The notes beneath the pieces were generated by a model. That model was not told where the DNA came from, made no database searches, and worked only from the letters and a program-made list of their open reading frames with translations. DNA of 64,000 bases from Mesostigma viride. Taxonomy: Eukaryota; Streptophyta; Mesostigmatophyceae; Mesostigmatales; Mesostigmataceae. How positions within the stretch are numbered: position 1 is the first letter of the stretch; the number at the start of each line of letters is the position of its first letter. This document shows positions 9,835 through 19,225 of the stretch, one piece after another. The DNA is taken from positions 2,318,506 to 2,382,505 of the forward strand of contig RPFO01000082.1 in the NCBI GenBank assembly GCA_009746045.1. Direction: 5' to 3'. The position numbers were made by a program, and so were the translations under genes.

Positions 9835-9990
9835 TAATTTTAATAGCTCCGTGGGGAGCATATGTATAACACATAGCCCTTCAAGAAGGGGCATCTATGG
9901 GCTTTTAATACAGTCTGGGCTACAACCTGCAGGTGGAGGATTGATGTAAACTGTCACCTGCTCGGGGTGCACAACATTTGTGCACCTGCA
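9835..9990 (-). repeat. family A tail fragment
   Basis: Reversed tail: 'agctccgtggggagcatatg', 'cacatagccct', 'aaggggcatctatggg', 'gtggagga', 'gtaaactgtcacctgctc' and 'gggtgcac'. Confidence 0.7.
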
Positions 9991-10077
9991 CCGGCCGCCA
10001 TGAAGTATCCTGCATCCCGATCGATCATGCTCGCACGGGGCGACATATGAAGAGATGGCCTAGAAGGCTTGCCATTG

Positions 10078-10390
10078 AATTGAATTGAATTGGAACATAA
10101 CTCCGTTGGTCCGAGTATATGTACAAAGCACATATCCCTGAGAAGTGAGAAGGGGTATTTTATTTGGCTTATAATAATACACTCTGGGCTACTTCCTGCA
10201 AGGGTGGGGTGTAGTAAACTACACCTGCTCCGTGGGTGCACAAAGTGCACCTGCACACTGGTCACTATGTGTTCAGGCACCTACACTGAGTAACTAAAGG
10301 CGCCGACATATAGGGGGGAAGATCATCATGGCTTTACAAAGGCTAGCTAGGGCATGGATTCTCAGCAGAGAGTAACTCGATCCCGTGCAT
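10078..10390 (-). repeat. family A tail, insertion target
   Basis: Reversed tail beginning (TTGAA)n and 'ggaacataactccgttgg', continuing through 'cttcctgcaagggtgg', 'gtgcacaaagtgcacctgca' and 'ctcagcagagagtaact'. It appears to continue at 12379-12484 ('gggcaca', 'aaataaagc', 'atcatctgcatggggtgtgg') on the far side of the intact element at 10391-12378. That element therefore probably landed inside this tail. Confidence 0.6.
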
Positions 10391-10819
10391 TAATTAATTA
10401 ATTAATTAGGAACATAACTCCGTTGGGAGTATATGTAGCACATAGCCCTGAGAAGGGGCATATGGGCCTATAATACATTCTAAGCTACTTCCTGCAAGGG
10501 TGGGAATGTAAACAACACTTGCTCTAGGTGCACCAGGGCACCCGCACCCTCATGGTCTATCACGCTATGCCCGGGTAAGGGGGGAGCATGCCTGTGAGGG
10601 GGAAGATCATCATGGCTATACAAGAGCTATGGCATGGCTTCTCAGCAGAGAGTGACTCCCTGCATGGGCACAACATTACTAAATAAGGCTATGCATCGTC
10701 TGGAGTGTGGCACATCATAGGCACACATGTACATGATTAAATAAAGCGCGGGGCTTAGCTGGGATAGTGCCTCTAGGAGGCGTACATGTACATGGCCACG
10801 GTCTATCTATTCTGCACTA
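10391..10819 (-). repeat. 3' region of copy alpha
   Basis: The untranslated 3' part: 'catgtacatg', 'cataggcacacatgtacatg', 'ctctgctgagaagccatgcc', 'gggcatagcgtgatagacc', 'tacattcccacccttgcagg' (as read on the coding strand), then the stem-loop and AATT tail. Solo copies of this region are scattered through the window. Confidence 0.75.
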
Positions 10820-12229
10820 CTACTGCTGTATTCCCCTAAGCTGGGGCGTCTGGAGTCGCTGGGGCCGCGGGGGGGGGGGGGTCGCCTGCCAGGGCTTGTG
10901 GCCGACGTAGATGGCCGCCCCCTTCCAGTACACCGGCTGCCCCGCCTTGGTCTGCCGGAGCTCGAGGTAGGTCGGCCATAGCTCCCGTCGCCGTTGTTGC
11001 TGCGCCAGGGTCAAGTCGTCATCAAGGGTGAAGAGAGTCTTCTCGAGCCGCTTGCGGCGTCTGAGAAAAGAAATCTTGTCCGCCGGGGTCTTAAAGGTGA
11101 GGAGGAGCGGGGGCGGCCCTGCCTTACCCCGCGCGCGGGGAAGGCGGTGGGCAGCCAGCTCTATCTCACCGTTAAGGCCCATGCGACCAAGGATTTCTCT
11201 CTCAAACGCACGCAAAAGCTTCTCGGAATTCTCACCTTCCTCCATCTTGAAGTTCTTGACAATGACGTTGAGGCTGCGCTTGGCGAGCTCGGCCTCCTCG
11301 CGGAGGTCAAGCGTCTGCCGTTGAAGCTGGGCTGCGACGGCGGAGGTGGTGGAGGTGGTATGTTGCTTAAGCATGTCCGCCCAGGTGGTGGTGGGAGGAG
11401 CATCGCCGGCCAGGCCAGCCGAGGCTGGCTTGGCGGCAATGTCCTTCACCGCCTGGGCGGTGAGGCCTGCGGTATTCTGCAGAACCTCGATAGCAATGGC
11501 GTTGTCCTTAAGACGCTGGTCGATGTCACGGAGCTGGGCGGTGATGGCGTCGGAGGTGGAGGTGGTGGCGGTGGAGGAGGCGAGGAGGGTGGAGGTGGCG
11601 GTGGAGATGGTGGAGGTGGCGGTGGAGAGGAGGGGGAGCTCGGCAGCCAACGTGCTGCCCATGACCGCCACATCTGCTGCGATGGGGGCCACGTGCTGCT
11701 CGAGGGCCTCCTTGAGGAGTGAGCGGATGGAGGATTCGGTTAAGGTGGTGGTGAGGGGCTTTGGGGGCCAAAGCTCCTCGAGGGAGCGGCCGAGGAGGGA
11801 GAAAAGGACGCGAATCTGAAGGTGGGGGCGGCGGCATTTGAGGATTTGGTCGAAGTTGTGGGTGCGTCTCTGGAAAGCATCGGTGAGGCGGCCCTGATGG
11901 AAGAGTTGCTTGCACATCTCGAGAAGCGAGGCATACGATCCGAAAAACACGTAGCTCAGGATCTTGTCGGGGTTGAGCTTGTCAAAAAAGCCGGGCTGGC
12001 TGGCGTCAAAGTCGAACTCCTCCCAGGTCGGCTCGGCAGGGCGACTGCGCTTGGGTTCAGGCGACGCTGCTGGCGAGGCGGCCAGCGGGGGCTGGGCGAC
12101 CACTAGAGCTTGGCTAGTGGCGCCGCTGCCTTCTGGACCGGTTGGCGAAGCTGCAGCCGGGGCTGCAGACGTATTTTCATTGCTAAGCGCAGCCGCCAGG
12201 CTGCGTTGCGTCGAGAGGCGTTTGCTCAT
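10820..12229 (-). CDS. L1-type ORF1 protein, intact
   Basis: 469 codons from an ATG at 12229, uninterrupted. Residues 1-70 are low-complexity with a basic PEPKRSRPAEP. Residues about 70-190 form a variable N-terminal domain. Residues about 228-320 are coiled-coil-like (LRDIDQRLKDNAIAIEVL ... TLDLREEAELAKRSLNVIV). Residues about 318-395 match an RRM (LNVIVKNF ... PPPLLLTFKTPADKISFL). Residues 396-445 match the L1 ORF1 C-terminal domain (DDDLTLAQQQRRRELWP, PVYWKGAAIYV). Proteins of this class form trimeric RNA-binding chaperones that coat the element's RNA. Here it is the only product of the element. The proline-rich end (PPPPRPQ) is encoded by a run of 12 Gs. It is the only uninterrupted ORF1 in the window, so this copy is the best candidate for an active source. 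Confidence 0.85.
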   Translation of the reverse strand: MSKRLSTQRSLAAALSNENTSAAPAAASPTGPEGSGATSQALVVAQPPLAASPAASPEPKRSRPAEPTWEEFDFDASQPGFFDKLNPDKILSYVFFGSYASLLEMCKQLFHQGRLTDAFQRRTHNFDQILKCRRPHLQIRVLFSLLGRSLEELWPPKPLTTTLTESSIRSLLKEALEQHVAPIAADVAVMGSTLAAELPLLSTATSTISTATSTLLASSTATTSTSDAITAQLRDIDQRLKDNAIAIEVLQNTAGLTAQAVKDIAAKPASAGLAGDAPPTTTWADMLKQHTTSTTSAVAAQLQRQTLDLREEAELAKRSLNVIVKNFKMEEGENSEKLLRAFEREILGRMGLNGEIELAAHRLPRARGKAGPPPLLLTFKTPADKISFLRRRKRLEKTLFTLDDDLTLAQQQRRRELWPTYLELRQTKAGQPVYWKGAAIYVGHKPWQATPPPPRPQRLQTPQLRGIQQ

Positions 12230-12378
12230 CGTATATTGCGTAATAGCTTCGGAGAATTAGATCAGCATGTGCGTCATAAAAAGACGCGTCGATTGTGATA
12301 TTCACGGCTAAATTCGGTGCTCAAACGTGAAAGTTATGAGCTCCGCCGTCAGCCATGGCTACCTCGTGGCTCGTGGCT

Positions 12379-12484
12379 GGGCACAGCATATAATTAAATA
12401 AAGCTATAGGCATCATCTGCATGGGGTGTGGCACGTCATAGATAGGCACACATGTACATGATTATACAATGCTAATAAGGCATC
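12379..12484 (-). repeat. family A tail, distal half of insertion target
   Basis: Continues the reversed tail that stops at 10390: 'gggcacagcat', 'aaataaagct', 'ggcatcatctgcatgg', 'gtgtggcacgtcatag', 'cacacatgtacatgatta'. Confidence 0.55.
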
Positions 12485-12778
12485 GTGCCCATGCAGCCCT
12501 GGAGTAATTCTCTCTGCTGAGACGCCATGCCCTAGCTTCTGTATAGCTATGCTGATCTCCCCCCCCATGACAGGCTCCCCCTTAGCTGGGCATAGCTTGA
12601 AGATCATCCGGGGCTGCAAGTGCCCTGGTGCACCTAGAGCAAGGGTCGTTTACATTCCCACCCTTGCAGGAAGTAGCTTAGAATGTATGATAGGCCATAT
12701 GCCCCTTCTCTGGGCTATGTGCTACATATACTCCCAACGGAGTTGTGTTCCTAATTAATTAATTAATTAATTAATTAA
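12485..12778 (+). repeat. family A tail, plus orientation
   Basis: 'gtgcccatgcag', 'tctctctgctgagacgccat', 'cccccttagctgggcatagc', 'gtgccctggtgcacctagag', 'cattcccacccttgcagg', the stem-loop and a long (TAAT)n ending at about 12778. A 5'-truncated copy in opposite orientation to its neighbour at 12779-14640. Confidence 0.7.
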
Positions 12779-14640
12779 TAAGGCATCATGACTGGTATAG
12801 GGCCCGTATTGGGCGTACATGCACAAGCTAGGCCGGCCACGGCTAGGCCTGACTATTATTCTACACTACTACTGCTGTATTCCCCTAAGCTGGGGCGTCT
12901 CCAGAGGTGCTGGGGCCGCGGAGGTCGCTTGCCAGGGCTTGCATGTGGCCGTCTGGCCGACGTAGATGGCCGGTCGCCCCCATCCAGTACACCGGCTTCC
13001 CCGCCGCGGTCTGCCGGAGCTGGAGGTAGGTCGGCCATAGCTCCCGTCGCCGTTGTTGCTGCGCCAGGGTCAAGTCGTCGTCCAAGGTTAAGGAAGTCTT
13101 CTCGAGCCGCTTGCGGCGTCTGAGAAACGAAATCATGTCCGATGCATCCATGGGCTCTTAAAGATGAGAATTAATAATATATAAGAAGCGGGGGCGCCCC
13201 TGCCTTATACCCCTTGCGCGGGGAAGGCGGCCGTGGGCGACCAGCTTGATCTCACCAAGAAGGCCCATGCGAGCAAGGATTTTGCTCTCAAATGCCCGCG
13301 TGCAAGCTTTTCGGAATTCTCACCTTCCGCCATGTCGACGGTTCTTGACGATGACGTTAAGGCTGCGCTTGGCGAGCTCGGCCTCCTCGCGGAGGAGGTC
13401 AAGCGTCTGCCGCTGGAGCTGTGCATGCTGCGACGGCGGAGGTGGTGGAGGTGCCCGCGCGCCCAGTGGTGTGCTGTCCGCCCAGGTCGGGATGGGAGGA
13501 GCTAGCATCCGCCAGCCAGGCCAGCTGGCTTGGCGGCAATGTCCTTCAGCGCCTGGGCGGTGATGCCTGCGGTGTTTTGCAGGCATCCGGACGCTGGCCA
13601 TGGCGATGTCCTTGAGGCGCTGGTCGATCGGTCCGTCGCGGAGCTGCATGGGCGCGGTGATGCCTGCGGTGTTTTGCAGGCATATCCACTGGCGATGGCG
13701 ATGTCCTTGAGGCGCTGGTCGATGTCGCGGAGCTGGGCGCGGTGATGGCGTCGGAGGGGCGGGGGGGGGTGGCGGTGGAGGAGGCGAGGAGGGTGGAGGT
13801 GGCGGTGGAGATGGTGCAGAGCTCGGCAGTCAGCGTGCAACCCAGGCCGGCCGGGCTGCCACATCTGCAGCGAGGGGAGTCACGTGCTGCTCGACAGCGT
13901 CCCGTTAAGGAGGTCGCAGATGGTGTCGAGGTCACAGCGCCGGGTGGGCTCAAAGATCTGCATGGGCGGCAGAGCGTCCCAGGAGGGAGCAGTCTAAGGG
14001 CGATTTGTTGCAAGTAGGGACGGGCCGGCGAGGTTCAAGCATGGACATCTTTGCAGCCAGGCCGACCGTGCTGGCGCCTGACGGCAGGCGAAGGCCGCGG
14101 CCCTCCCGCCGGGGATGCGGCATCTTGAGTGCGAAGCACAATTCTAAAAGTGTGTCCCACGTCCCATGAAACAGGACGTGCAGCTGGTCACTTGGACTTT
14201 CTGCCAAAAGTGCTCGTCGATGGTGAAATCTTGAAACTGGCTGCCGGGTGCATGGCTCGAGCGGCGGGACAACTGCATTTGGGCTCAGGAGAAGAGGCCG
14301 ACGGCGAGGCCGAACAAGGGCCAGAATGTACCACTAAAGCTTGGGAATTCAGTGGTGCTGCTGCACCTTCCAGGCCGGGCGGCTGGACTCTAGGCGGAGC
14401 TTGATCTTGCATAGCTTCAGGGCTCAGCGCTGCCGCTAAAACTGCGTAGCGTCGAGGTGCGTTTGAGCACTCGTCATGATATTGCGTATAATAGTAGCTT
14501 CGGGGAAATAGATCAGCGTGTGCGTCAGCCATGACTTAGAAAGACGAAGCGATTGTGATATTTACGCCCCGGAATTTGGCAAACGTGAAAGTTATGAGCT
14601 CCGCCGTCAGCCATGGCTTAGACCTCGTGGCTCGTGGCTC
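12779..14640 (-). mobile_element. decayed ORF1-only element, copy gamma
   Basis: The same layout as copies alpha and beta: a 5' end with 'cctcgtggctcgtggctcg' near 14630-14645, a leader matching theirs ('aagacgaagcgattgtgata', 'gtgaaagttatgagctccgc'), a shattered ORF1 and a 3' flank. An internal tandem duplication of about 99 bp (units starting near 13559 and 13658) lies in the coiled-coil region. Confidence 0.7.
12885..14510 (-). pseudogene. ORF1 pseudogene of copy gamma
   Basis: The C-terminal frame (12885-13151) reads ISFLRRRKRLEKTSLTLDDD ... PVYWMGA. Further pieces (SLNVIVKN, SPEPKCSCPAA, SLLGRS, FWQK) occur in other frames up to about 14510. Many short insertions, often adding GCAT or GTC-type motifs or repeating adjacent bases, break the frame. 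The N-terminal domain has its FWQK and SLLGRS landmarks but differs from both alpha and beta. Confidence 0.65.
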
Positions 14641-14875
14641 GTTTGCTGTATCATGTCTCGTGGCATGACATTAAGGCCTGCATGATATATGGGATGTATT
14701 TACACAGCTAGTCTAGTTAAATATGGGCCTCAATTGAGGCCTCAAGCTAATCTTGCACGCAAACTATTATGCCTACCATGCTTTTTAAATTTCCTAGGAC
14801 CTACAGTTGTAGCATGCTTAGTTGTCTGACGGAGCATGCGTGTGACGTACGTTGCATGCCACATGTGCTAGCTAT
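14641..14875. other. no feature recognised
   Basis: AT-rich spacer between copy gamma and the G/C homopolymer block. Confidence 0.35.
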
Positions 14876-15000
14876 AGAGCTCGATCCAGCAGACTTTTCG
14901 CGACCGCCCCGGAGATATCGCCCCGGCAAAACCCGGGGGGGTCCCATTGCCCAGTGCCCTGGGGGGGGGGGGGGGCCCCCCCCCCCCCCCCCCCTCAGCT
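14876..15000. repeat. GC-rich block with G(n)C(n) tract
   Basis: 'cgaccgccccggagatatcg' and 'ccccggcaaaacccgggggg' lead to a run of 14 Gs followed directly by about 18 Cs (14961-14994). A related block lies reversed at 20555-20690 (cgggcgttatctccggg, gtcgc). The G/C runs can form a hairpin or quadruplex, and their length in the assembly is unreliable. Confidence 0.6.
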
Positions 15001-15149
15001 CGGCCCCGTACCCCGTACGTAAGAACAGGGACGACCAGGACTGGTCAACGTCTCCGAAAACATGGGCTGGTGCTCGGGACCCAAGGTATGTTGGTTGCAA
15101 GCGGTGGCGTTGGGCTTGTGCTGGTGGTAGGGTTGGGCGTGAACAGGCT

Positions 15150-16964
15150 GCCATGAATAAGCCTTAGAAGACATAGGAATTCCATATCAATAAAGGGTTG
15201 GGAGTGAACAGGCTTAAACAGGTCCTGTTTCTCTAGCTTGCCCAGACAGAGAGACTTGCGCCACAGGGCCCGGTATTGGCGTAAAGCATGCCAGGCAAGG
15301 GCTCAGATATACGGTGGTCCATGCACATCGGCCTCACAGCTGGGATCGAAGTATAAAGCTACCCAGCAACTTGACGCGGTCCCGATACAGGACTTGAGAG
15401 CCGCCATGGAGAAAGAGGTCGGGCGGGGGCTGAGCGAGCCCAATCAAAAATAACAGAGCCTCAGTCTTCTTGCTGATCTACCTCAAGCCCCACCACACGA
15501 GCCTCAATTGCCAGGCAGTCAAGCCACGTCTGCACGTGCTTAGCTGGTGTCCTCGAAGAGGGTGGTGTCGTCTGCATAGATGACATGTCCGCCAGCCGAA
15601 TCTCCGGCCGTGTTCGCCCCGCCATGCCAGAAATCGTTGCGGACCTGCACCCCGGCCTGGTTCCCTACCGACAATGCGAGTGAAACCGCTTGCTCGCCTG
15701 AATCATCATTACGTATTCGACCACAATAATGAACAGGTAGGGCGACAGCACGCAGCCCTGCCACACACCCTTCTGTAAAGGGCATGGTGGCCATGGTCCC
15801 GTAGGAAGTGCGCACCGCGAAGTGGTGGACCCTTCATACAGGTTGCGGATGACAGCAATAAGGGGGTGGGGGATCCGGAACAGAGCAAGGATGTCCCACA
15901 GCGAAGGCCAAAAAACCGAATCGAAGGCTTTGATGAAGTCCACCAGCACAAGGTGCAGAAGGGACTCACCCGGCTGAAGGCGGTGCAGTTCTTCCACAAG
16001 GCGGCGAGTAGCGAAGAGCGCCTGTACGGTGTTGCGGCCTGGACGAAAGCCGTGCTGAGTCTTGCTGAGGTGGCCGTCCAGGGCAGTGCGCAGGCGGTGC
16101 CAGGATGCCGAGCCGCATGAGAAGCTTGAGGGGGGCGCTTTGGATGCACACCCCTCCTCTATAGTTGCCGGGGTCGCCGGCGGGCGACCGGCTAGCTTGC
16201 ACAGCTATCTATGTTCTTGTACAGCATGATTCGTGCGAAAACTGTGTTGCCAGGCCGCTGGGGGCGGTTGCGACGATGTCCAGCAGATAATTGCGGTTGC
16301 AGATATCCCGGAAGAGCAGCATGACACCAGTGTCCTCAAACTCGGCGGCGAGTTTCATGAAGTCCTGCGGCCGGAATCTCGTCTGAGCCTGTCGGGCGGC
16401 GTCGTAGCGCCTAGGCGCTGGACCGCCTCCGGTGATCCCTGGCGTGAGGTGAAAGGAGGCATGTCTGACGGGTTGCCGAGCGGGCCGGCCAGCGGGCCGG
16501 GACTAGGTAGTCCGCCGCCGACCTGGGCGGGGCCGGGGGCCCGGCTGGGCCGCCTGCCAGGTCGGCCGGGGGGGCCGGCGGCGGCGGCTGGCAGCAGGGG
16601 CAGGGGCGGCGCAGCTCTCCCCAAGACCTCGGCAGTGGCCGCGGCCCAGGTACGGAGCCGCTTGGCCGGCACCTGCTCCAGGAACATCGAGGCGATGGGT
16701 TCGGCCAAGGCCGTCCGGGTGTCCGAGGCGCTTGTACCAGAACCAGGCCCCCTTGCCGTCGTTCTTCTGCTGGCAGGTGCGCAGGTCCTTGACCATCTGC
16801 TGAGCGTCGGCCTTCTCAGCTTGCTCGTAGGCGACCCGCAGAGCCGCTTGCAGCCGAGGCTTGGCGGTCGGGTCGATCAGGGCTATTGCGGCGGATCGAG
16901 CATCTGCATGGCGGCGACCACTGTCGGTGCTTGGCGGTGCACAGCATCGTGCTTGGCGGTGCAC
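15150..16964 (-). pseudogene. non-LTR retrotransposon ORF2 (reverse transcriptase), broken
   Basis: A LINE reverse transcriptase spread over several frames. From the 5' side: a linker (KGAWFWYKRLGHPDGLG, 16503-16964); pieces near 16300 (ETGVMLLF-type); GDPGNYRGGVCIQSAPLKLL (about 16150); the palm motif LVDFIKAFDSVFWPSLWDIL and QGCVLSPYLFIIVVEYVM (15665-15997); the catalytic box as YADDTTLFED (15540-15570); then the thumb-side part (VIFDWARSA, RVKLLGSFILRSQL) to about 15150. No endonuclease domain is visible. The motif order and spacing fit the L1-like group. Frame changes and a stop make it inactive. It may represent the autonomous partner family of the ORF1-only elements, but no shared 3' end proves this. 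Confidence 0.8.
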
Positions 16965-17180
16965 AATTAATTAATTAATTAATTAATTAGGAACATAACT
17001 CCGTTGGGAGTATCTGTAGCACATAGCCCTTGAGAAGGGGCAGATGGCCTGTAATACATTCTAGGCTACTTCCTGCAAGGGTGGGAATGTAAACAACACT
17101 TGCTCTAGGTGCACTAGGGCAAGCTGCACCACCCAGAGTCTCGGGCAACTCCCAGCTAAGGGGAGCCCGTCATAGGTGCA
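16965..17180 (-). repeat. family A tail fragment
   Basis: (ATTA)n then 'ggaacataactccgttggg', 'cacatagccct', 'cttcctgcaagggtggg', 'aacaacacttgctctaggtg' and 'cagctaaggggagcc'. A solo, 5'-truncated tail. Confidence 0.75.
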
Positions 17181-17242
17181 CAATTAATTAATTAATTAGG
17201 AACATAACTCCGTTGGGAGTATATGTAGCACATAGCCCAGAG
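17181..17242 (-). repeat. start of a split family A tail, with 11-bp duplication
   Basis: (AATT)n, 'ggaacataactccgttggg' and 'gtagcacatagcccagag'. The last 11 bases (17232-17242, ATAGCCCAGAG) recur at 19226-19236, where the tail resumes. This marks the exact insertion point of the element at 17243-19225. Confidence 0.85.
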
Positions 17243-19225
17243 TCACGAGCCACGAGCCACGAGCCACGAGCCACGAGGTAGCCATGGCTGTCGGAGCTCA
17301 TAACTTTCATGTTTGAGCGCCGAATTCAGCTGTGAATATCACAATCGCTTCGTCTTTCTAAGACGCACATGCTGATATAATTTTCCGACGCTATTACGCA
17401 ATATACGATGAGCAAACGCCTCTCGACGCAACGCAGCCTGGCGGCTGCGCTCGGCAATGAAAATACGCCTGCAGCTTCGGCTGCAGCTTCGCCCACCGGC
17501 CCAGATGGCAACGGTGACACTAGTACTTAGTGCACTGGTGCTCGCCCAGCCTCCCGGGCTCGCCTCGCCATCAGCCTCGCCTGAACCTAAGCGCAGTCGC
17601 TCTGCTGAGCCGCCCTGGGAAGAGCGCTCCTTTGACGTCAACAGCCCCGACTTCTGGCAGCGCAGCCCCGGTTGGATTATGGAAGACTTTTATTACGGCA
17701 ATCACGCCTCGCTTCTAGCCCTGTGCGTGTACCTCACGTCCCACAACCGTGGCCGCTGGCCTGGTGACGGCAGGCTTGTCGACCCCGCCGAGGCTCTCCC
17801 CATCATTCACCGCATGCCTCGCCCCAAGCTTCAACGCTTCGCCCTCTGCTCCCTTGTTGGACGCTCCGAATCCGAGATCTGGGCTCCCAAACCGCCCCCC
17901 TTCCCCTCCGAAGCCTCCATCCGCACCATCCTCAAGGAAGCTTTCGAGCAGCACGTGACCCCTCTTGCCGCAGATGTGGCGGCACTTGGCGGCACGCTGG
18001 CTGCTGAGCTCCCCACCATCCCCACCGCCACCGCCACCCTCCTCGCCTCCACCCCCCCCCCCCTCCGCCTCCACCGACTCCATCACCGCCCAGCTCCGCG
18101 ACATCGACCAGCGCCTCAAGGATAATGCAATCGCTATCGAGGTCTTGCAGAACACAGCCGGCCTCACCGCCCAGGCAGTGAAGGACATTGCCGCCAAGCC
18201 AGCCCCGGCTGGCCTGGCCGGCGATGCTCCTCCCATCCCGACCTGGGCGGACATGCTTAAGCAACATACCACCTCCACCACCTCCGCCGTCGCAGCCCAG
18301 CTCCAGCGGCAGACGCTCGACCTCCGCGAGGAGGCCGAGCTCGCCAAGCGCAGCCTCAACGTCATTGTCAAGAATCTCAAGATGGAGGAAGGTGAGAATT
18401 CCGAGAAGCTTGCGCGTGCTTTTGAGAGAGAAATCCTTGATCGCATGGGCCTTACTGGTGAGATCGAGCTGGCCGCCCACCGCCTTCCCCGCGCGCGGGG
18501 TAAGGCAGGGCCGCCCCCGCTCCTTCTCACCTTTAAGACCCCGGCGGACAAGATTTCTTTTCTCAGACGCCGCAAGCGGCTCGAGAAGACTCTCTTCACC
18601 CTTGACGACGACTTGACCCTGGCACAGCAACAACGGCGACGGGAGCTATGGCAGACCTACCTCCAGCTCCGGCAGACCAAGGCGGGCCAGCCGGTGTACT
18701 GGAAGGGGGCGGCCATCTACGTCGGCCACAAGCCCTGGCAAGCGACCCCCTCGACCACCGCGGCCCCAGCAACTCCAGCCCCAGCCTAGGGGAATACAGC
18801 AGTAGTGTAGAATAGTTAGACAGTGGCCTTGTACATGCCCGCCTAATACAAGCACTATACCAGCTGAGGCCTAGCCTTTTTAGTCATGTACATGTGTGCC
18901 TATGATGTGCCACACTCCAGACGATGCCTAGCCTTATTTAGTAATGCTGTGCCCATGCAGGGAGTCACTCTCTGCTGAGAAGCCATGCCATAGCTCTTGA
19001 ATAGCCATGATGATCTTCCCCCTCACAGGCATGCTCCCCCCTTACCCGGGCATAGCGTGATAGACCATGAGGGTGCGGGTGCCCTGGTGCACCTAGAGCA
19101 AGTGTTGTTTACATTCCCACCCTTGCAGGAAGTAGCTTAGAATGTATTATAGGCTCATATGCCCCTTCTCAGGGCTATGTGCTACATATACTCCCAACGG
19201 AGTTATGTTCCTAATTAATTAATTA
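17243..19225 (+). mobile_element. full-length ORF1-only non-LTR element, copy beta
   Basis: Bounded by the 11-bp direct repeat ATAGCCCAGAG (17232-17242 and 19226-19236). It begins with CACGAGC(C) repeats, has a 165-base leader, a broken ORF1 (17408-18789), a 3' region of about 430 bases, the ACTCC...GGAGT stem-loop and an (AATT)n tail. Total length is 1,983 bp. The target duplication and the 5' end shared with copies alpha and gamma show that this is the complete element, not a truncated LINE. It lacks any ORF2. Confidence 0.85.
17408..18789 (+). pseudogene. ORF1 of copy beta, frameshifted
   Basis: The start (MSKRLSTQRSLAAALGNENT) matches the intact ORF1. One frame change follows near 17500, and another lies in a C run near 18045-18060. 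The second frame (from about 17457) holds the N-terminal domain (SPDFWQRSPGWIMEDFYYGN). The last frame (from about 18060) holds the coiled coil, RRM and C-terminal domain, nearly identical to copy alpha. The N-terminal domain, by contrast, differs strongly from alpha, with only scattered matches (SLL, SLVGRS versus SLLGRS, EAFEQHV versus EALEQHV). The frame changes may be true mutations or, at the C run, a sequencing error. Confidence 0.8.

Larger units (their letters stand above)
10391..12378 (-). mobile_element. full-length ORF1-only non-LTR element, copy alpha
   Basis: 5' end at about 12378 with 'cgtggctcgtggct' (CACGAGCC repeats on the coding strand). A 150-base leader follows, closely matching the plus copy at 17243. 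Then come an intact ORF1 (12229 down to 10820) and a 430-base 3' region ending in the CTCC...GGAG stem-loop and (AATT)n at 10391-10410. Length is 1,988 bp, against 1,983 bp for copy beta. No endonuclease or reverse transcriptase is encoded. The structure corresponds to half-LINE (HAL1-type) elements. I found no clear target duplication. The element probably uses the enzyme of a related LINE in trans (inference). Confidence 0.8.

Noticed and set aside
16233-16970. Plus-strand frame of 245 codons
   Set aside because: Antisense shadow of the GC-rich LINE ORF2 remnant.
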